From NCBI GenBank assembly GCA_003427395.1, contig BFEA01000029.1, positions 207,840 through 229,032 of the forward strand: DNA of 21,193 nt. Reading direction: 5' to 3'. The notes under the pieces are model-generated. The model was not told where the DNA came from, made no database searches, and saw only the letters and a list, made by a program, of their open reading frames with translations. The DNA comes from Chara braunii (taxonomy: Eukaryota > Streptophyta > Charophyceae > Charales > Characeae). Shown piece after piece: positions 17,674 to 21,193 of this stretch (its first letter is position 1; each line of letters begins with the position of its first letter). The position numbers and the translations under genes were made by a program.

Positions 17674-17882
17674 GTTTTGTTCTGGTTTTAAATAAAGATG
17701 GCTCCTTGCCATCAGATCTGAAAATCTCACGGCGCTAGTGAAGTGTGACCACGTTGGAAAATACACGAAACATAAACTAAACCACCGCGAGTGGGACAAT
17801 GGGACATGGGCCCAGGTGGTTCAAAGTACTTTACTGTACTACTCTGATAATCAGCCCATGGTCCATGTGGACCTTGATGGTA

Positions 17883-17995
17883 CCTTCTTCCCCCCAATAC
17901 AATGTACGCTGGTAATTATAGCTGTGTATTTGGGGTATCTTTCAGTCAAAATACAGCTCTTATAATGACCGTACGTTGTATTCGGGGGAAGAAGG
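17883..17995. mobile_element. Foldback MITE with TA target duplication, copy 2 (113 bp)
   Basis: Same family as 12201-12311: ends CCTTCTTCCCC and GGGGAAGAAGG, central ATTATAGCTGT ... ATACAGCTCTTATAAT. Flanked by TA at 17881-17882 and 17996-17997. Its outer arms (AATACAATGTACG with CGTACGTTGTATT) pair better than those of copy 1, so it is the less decayed copy. Confidence 0.75.
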
Positions 17996-18119
17996 TAGTA
18001 CCCGGATTCTTCAACAATGACAGGTGGCCATCGATTATCGTTGGCAGATGTAAACGGAATCCTAAATTAAAGCCCCGAGTCGACCTACTGGACCGTTGGG
18101 CAAGCTCCCACTTGGAATA

Positions 18120-18240
18120 GTTGAGCATTAAGATTTAAAATTAATCAACCATTAAACCACCAGTCATGTGATCGCAAATTCGCGTGCGGACCACCACCGG
18201 AGGTTTAATGGTTGATGAGTTTTAAATTTTAATGCTCGAC
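18120..18240. mobile_element. Second foldback MITE family, TA-flanked (121 bp)
   Basis: The left arm GAGCATTAAGATTTAAAATT ... CAACCATTAAACC (18123-18158) is largely complementary to the right arm (18202-18237). Flanking TA dinucleotides at 18118-18119 and 18241-18242 fit a mariner-type target duplication. Arms of about 36-39 bp surround a GC-richer loop of about 43 bp. Confidence 0.65.
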
Positions 18241-18261
18241 TACGAAACCACGATCATGTCG

Positions 18262-18281
18262 TTGTGATGTGAACATCACAA
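18262..18281. repeat. 20-bp palindrome
   Basis: TTGTGATGT and ACATCACAA around a GA centre. Confidence 0.7.
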
Positions 18282-18348
18282 GGAGTTCGCATTCTCCCAA
18301 CTTGATGGGAATAGTTAAAAAATCGACCATTAAACTAGGCGACCAGGC

Positions 18349-18384
18349 GGGCCGCCTGGATCACCTTGTTTTCCCAGGCGGCCC
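18349..18384. repeat. GC-rich hairpin
   Basis: GGGCCGCCTGG (18349-18359) pairs with CCAGGCGGCCC (18374-18384) around a 14-nt loop. Confidence 0.7.
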
Positions 18385-18640
18385 GACCGTGCAAGGACCA
18401 GGGAAGGTCCTAGGCAAAAAAAAAAAAAAAACCCGAAAAAAACTATGTTATGCAGAAAAATAAATTGAACAACTTTGCTTCAGGGTCACATCGAAATTCT
18501 CAACCAAATTCAAAATAAAAATAAAAAATAAAAATATTTTTAGTTTTTTGGCACTGCCGGGCAAGTGGTCCCGGGCCACTCTGGTAGCCTAGCCATTAAA
18601 CCACGATTATGTTTCCAAGCCTTTTTCTTTTTGTTCAAAA

Positions 18641-19534
18641 ATGCAGCGGCATTGCAGCCACAACTTTCTTTCTTTTTTCCACTACACCGCTCTTGTCCGT
18701 GCCTCTGGTTCTTGGGAATTATGGAATGGCGGTGCTATGGTGCAAACTATTACTGCCATCTGTGATCTCGTGCATAATTACCCTAACCTGCAACTNCTCC
18801 ANNTCATTGACCCTATGGGTACCTCGTGTACTTCCATGCCCGCCTCTACGCCTATCTCTGTGCCTGCCTCCGTACCTGTCTCTGTGCCTGTTTCTATGTC
18901 TGTCTCCTTTCAGATTACTGACCCTATAGCTACCTCGTGTACTTTCGTCCCCACCTCTGCACCTGTCTCTGTGCCTGCCTCTGCACATGTCTCCATGCCC
19001 GTTTCTGTGTCTGTCTCCATGCCCGTTTCTGTGTCTGTCTCCGTGCCTACCTCCATGTTTGTCACCGTGCCTGCTTTAGTCTTCATTCCCCCGCATGCTG
19101 CACTAACACCTTGTGACTTCCTTCTTTGTGAGATCACTGATACAGTTACACTTGGTTGTGGAAAGCATCGACTTTGTCGACATCACTACAACCATATAAT
19201 TTTTCGGGCCCGCTGTAGGCAGGGATGCCACCTGTATCTGGATTGTGAACATCCTCTGCATCCAGATGCAGTATGTCCCATCTGTGTCTACGACCGCTAT
19301 AGCGAATGTGCACTTAACTGTGATGGTGAACGCCCCACAATGGTCATGGCCTGCAACCGGCATGCCCTCTGCCGTGCATGCTTCAGAGGTATGGTTGATG
19401 CTAGCCGTCCTGGTTCCTGCTGTGACGAAGTTGCTTACCTGAATGGTTTNCGTCCTATAGATCAGCGGGAGGGCTGCTACCATCGCCCGCATCCTTATGA
19501 TAGTTGTCCTATNTGTCGTGAGGGTCTTACTTAG
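18641..19534 (+). CDS. Unrecognised protein with Pro-Val-Ser repeat and two tandem RING-like zinc motifs
   Basis: A 297-codon frame from ATG 18641 to TAG 19532-19534. Residues 57-147 are a Pro/Val/Ser repeat, with a 37-residue unit starting DPMGTSCT (57) and DPIATSCT (94). Then two zinc-finger-like motifs follow. First: C158, C163, C173, H176, C179, H182, C212, C215. Second: C223, C227, C238, H241, C244, C247, C289, C292. Both have C-x2-H-x2-C-x2-C/H and end in CPxC, the core of a RING finger, but the first Cys pair is spaced 3-4 residues instead of 2. RING domains usually serve ubiquitin transfer; that role here is inference. Ns at 18796, 18802-18803, 19450 and 19513 leave four residues unknown. 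An in-frame TAG lies shortly upstream, so the start is an ATG here or a splice acceptor. Confidence 0.55.
   Translation: MQRHCSHNFLSFFHYTALVRASGSWELWNGGAMVQTITAICDLVHNYPNLQXLXXIDPMGTSCTSMPASTPISVPASVPVSVPVSMSVSFQITDPIATSCTFVPTSAPVSVPASAHVSMPVSVSVSMPVSVSVSVPTSMFVTVPALVFIPPHAALTPCDFLLCEITDTVTLGCGKHRLCRHHYNHIIFRARCRQGCHLYLDCEHPLHPDAVCPICVYDRYSECALNCDGERPTMVMACNRHALCRACFRGMVDASRPGSCCDEVAYLNGXRPIDQREGCYHRPHPYDSCPXCREGLT
18808..19080 (+). repeat. Coding minisatellite in the RING-like ORF
   Basis: A 111-bp unit (GACCCTATGGGTACCTCGTG at 18810, its relative at 18921) is made of shorter TCTGTGCCTGCCTC-like steps, giving Pro-Val-Ser repeats. The period is a multiple of three, so the frame is kept. Confidence 0.8.
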
Positions 19535-19540
19535 ACGTAC

Positions 19541-19860
19541 CTTGCACCCTGACAAAAATGTGCAGGTGCGCTAAAAAGAGAGTACAAGAATGTGCAAAGG
19601 TGGGAAACCCTTCCACTAAAACTGCAAAACTGTGAAGACTGCAGTAAAAGAAGAACATAAGTTTGTGTCATTTTACTTTGTTTATACCCTGCACCCTAAC
19701 ACCCTCAAAGAAAAAGTCCGAAGGGTGAAAATGAGAATAAAAAATGAAGAAGGAAGTGCAGGTGCGCTGAAAAATGAACGTGGTAGACTCTTCACCAAAA
19801 CTGCAAAACTGTGAAAGAAAGAAGAATGCAGTAAAAGAAAGAAGATGTTTGTGTCACCCT
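19541..19860 (+). repeat. Imperfect tandem duplication downstream of the RING-like ORF
   Basis: TGCACCCT ... GTGCAGGTGCGCT ... ACTGCAAAACTGTGAAGA ... GTTTGTGTCA is seen at about 19541-19680 and again at about 19689-19860 with insertions. A weaker echo (ACTGTAAAACAAAGTGTCATTC) occurs near 20172. Confidence 0.75.
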
Positions 19861-20340
19861 TATTTTATTTTTATTTTTTCTCCCTCNGCCTATCGATTTT
19901 CCTTTTCTGCTCCTCTCTCCCTTATGTTTGACACCTCTTCCTTCACTCTGCCTCTTTCCCATAGCGTGCAAGTGGGCTGTTATGGCATACGGGGATGGGG
20001 GCAGCTCNCGCTCAACTTCATCAACGTGGCGAGCCTTGTACGTTAGAGGCACAGTGGAGGAGGCGTTAAGAAGACTGAGAAACTGAATGATTTCAATGTG
20101 TCTTTGTTTTTTATTTTTATCCTTTGATTCAGTGTAAATATTTTTTGTAAAACACTGAAAGAAATAATAATACTGTAAAACAAAGTGTCATTCTGGTTTG
20201 TCTGTCTCTTTGCCTGTCTGTCCTTTCATTTTTCTTTTCTTTGCTCATCTTATTTCTTCTTCTATTTCACGTGCTCATGCCCTTAGTCAATAGTTCTGTG
20301 ACAATATATAAGCCCAGGTTGTTGTAGAGGTGGGGAACTC
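19861..20340. other. Non-coding stretch after the RING-like ORF
   Basis: AT- and pyrimidine-rich, with Ns at 19887 and 20008. No recognisable gene. It may be 3' UTR or intergenic sequence. Confidence 0.4.
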
Positions 20341-21193
20341 AGAAAAGCGCCGAGGCTTGGATGTACTGGTGGTTTTTTAAGCACTAGTACATGCCTGCAA
20401 TGACTTGCTGATTACTGCTGCCGAGATTGACAGCGAGGCTGTACACTAACCGGTAGGTTAGATTCGTAATTTTGTTTGGCTGAAGGGCTAACCGAGAGAC
20501 CTGCCTGTAAGGAAATTCATGAGGGACAGATTTGCAAATCCGGGAAAGTACAGGCCCGGTACGAACCGAATTCCTACAGCTACCCTAACTGCCTATAGCA
20601 GGCCCGGGCTACCCCTAGGACAGACAGGCCCTAAGCGGCCTATGTTGTTAGACGGTCCTATCGCCTATAGCCGGGTCCGGTAGAGGCCGAGACAGCCACG
20701 GTACCGGTCGGTCAGTCAGTCCGGTAGAGGTCTAGAGAGTCTATAGATAGGTTAGGCCCATCGGTTCAGGACTTCTGGCAGTTCATTTCTCGCGAAGCAA
20801 CGTTGGAGAAGCCAAGCGAGTTGGTGGCGGTACCTGTCTACAGGCGGCATCATGAGACAAGCCGTAACAGCAGCCATAGCCGGCCCTCTCTGAGTTTGCC
20901 ATAGCTGGGGCATTCTCAGCGCATCTACCCCTGGGGGTATCTGCGTATGGCCGGGCTGTATCGAGGCTCTACAGTGGTGGTTCGTGGGTGGTGGCAGCCG
21001 CCTGTTCCTTCGTCAGAGTTGTCCATCGGCACTGAAGACTTCATCGCAGGACCTGTTCTTCATCAGGGTGGTTGGCGTTGGCCTCTGGGAGGCTGTTATG
21101 ATGCAGCGCTACTAACTGGGTGTAGGATAGAGAGTGGGGTGTGAGTTCTGAGTGTGGCGAGATACTGGAACAAACTCTGTTACGATAATTGTG
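20341..21193. other. Unrecognised GC-rich region
   Basis: No gene recognised. A hairpin ATGTACTGGTG / CACTAGTACAT (20361-20392) and two copies of TCCGGTAGAGG (20676, 20720) are present, plus recurring CCTATAGC. A 65-codon open frame at 20947-21144 has no recognisable motif. The style recalls an LTR or leader region but there is no proof. Confidence 0.35.

Noticed and set aside
20947-21144. 65-codon frame near the right edge
   Set aside because: Short, no motif and no upstream context; left as unrecognised sequence.
1-21193. tRNA or rRNA genes and CRISPR arrays
   Set aside because: No cloverleaf-compatible A/B box pair, no rRNA-like sequence, and no regularly spaced repeats with unique spacers were found by reading.

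Overview
This window looks like repeat-rich nuclear DNA from a eukaryote, most likely a streptophyte alga or plant. Three things point there: a Ty3/gypsy element whose integrase ends in a chromodomain, two L1-type LINEs of the plant kind with a C-terminal zf-RVT zinc knuckle, and many small foldback (MITE-like) elements. Long CA/GT microsatellites are less typical of land plants. Chara braunii is my best guess, from the general look of the repeats and not from any search. N positions and a leftover sequencing-library adapter show a short-read draft assembly. No bacterial-style genes, operons or CRISPR arrays were seen.

Layout. 1-2127: 3' part of a Ty3/gypsy pol frame (RNase H, integrase, GPY/F, chromodomain) broken by two TAG codons. 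2128-about 3775: its non-coding tail, including a 99-bp duplication around a Nextera mate-pair junction adapter. About 3776-6637: a 5'-truncated LINE (LINE-A) with poly(A). 6791-7892: a decayed inverted-repeat element with a 457-bp PIF/Harbinger-like MITE nested inside. 7976-8650: microsatellites and a minisatellite. 8723-9421: two E2F-like sites and a possible low-complexity exon. 9469-10521: microsatellites, a hammerhead-like ribozyme motif (9713-9787) and a perfect 25-bp inverted repeat. 10522-13550: mostly simple sequence plus one foldback MITE. 13562-13734: a foldback element sharing its ends with the 6791 element. 13964-17440: a second LINE (LINE-B) of the same family, carrying internally inverted segments and lacking its reverse transcriptase. 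17883-18240: two more foldback MITEs. 18641-19534: the best candidate cellular gene, with a Pro-Val-Ser repeat followed by two RING-like zinc motifs. 19541-21193: a tandem duplication and otherwise unrecognised sequence.

How it fits together. The mobile elements are all dead or non-autonomous here. LINE-A and LINE-B share their 3' tail and zinc knuckle, so an active relative probably mobilised both. The foldback elements have TA or TAA target duplications and would depend on mariner-like and Harbinger-like transposases encoded elsewhere. The most unusual items are the hammerhead-like motif, the doubly rearranged LINE-B and the tandem RING-like ORF.
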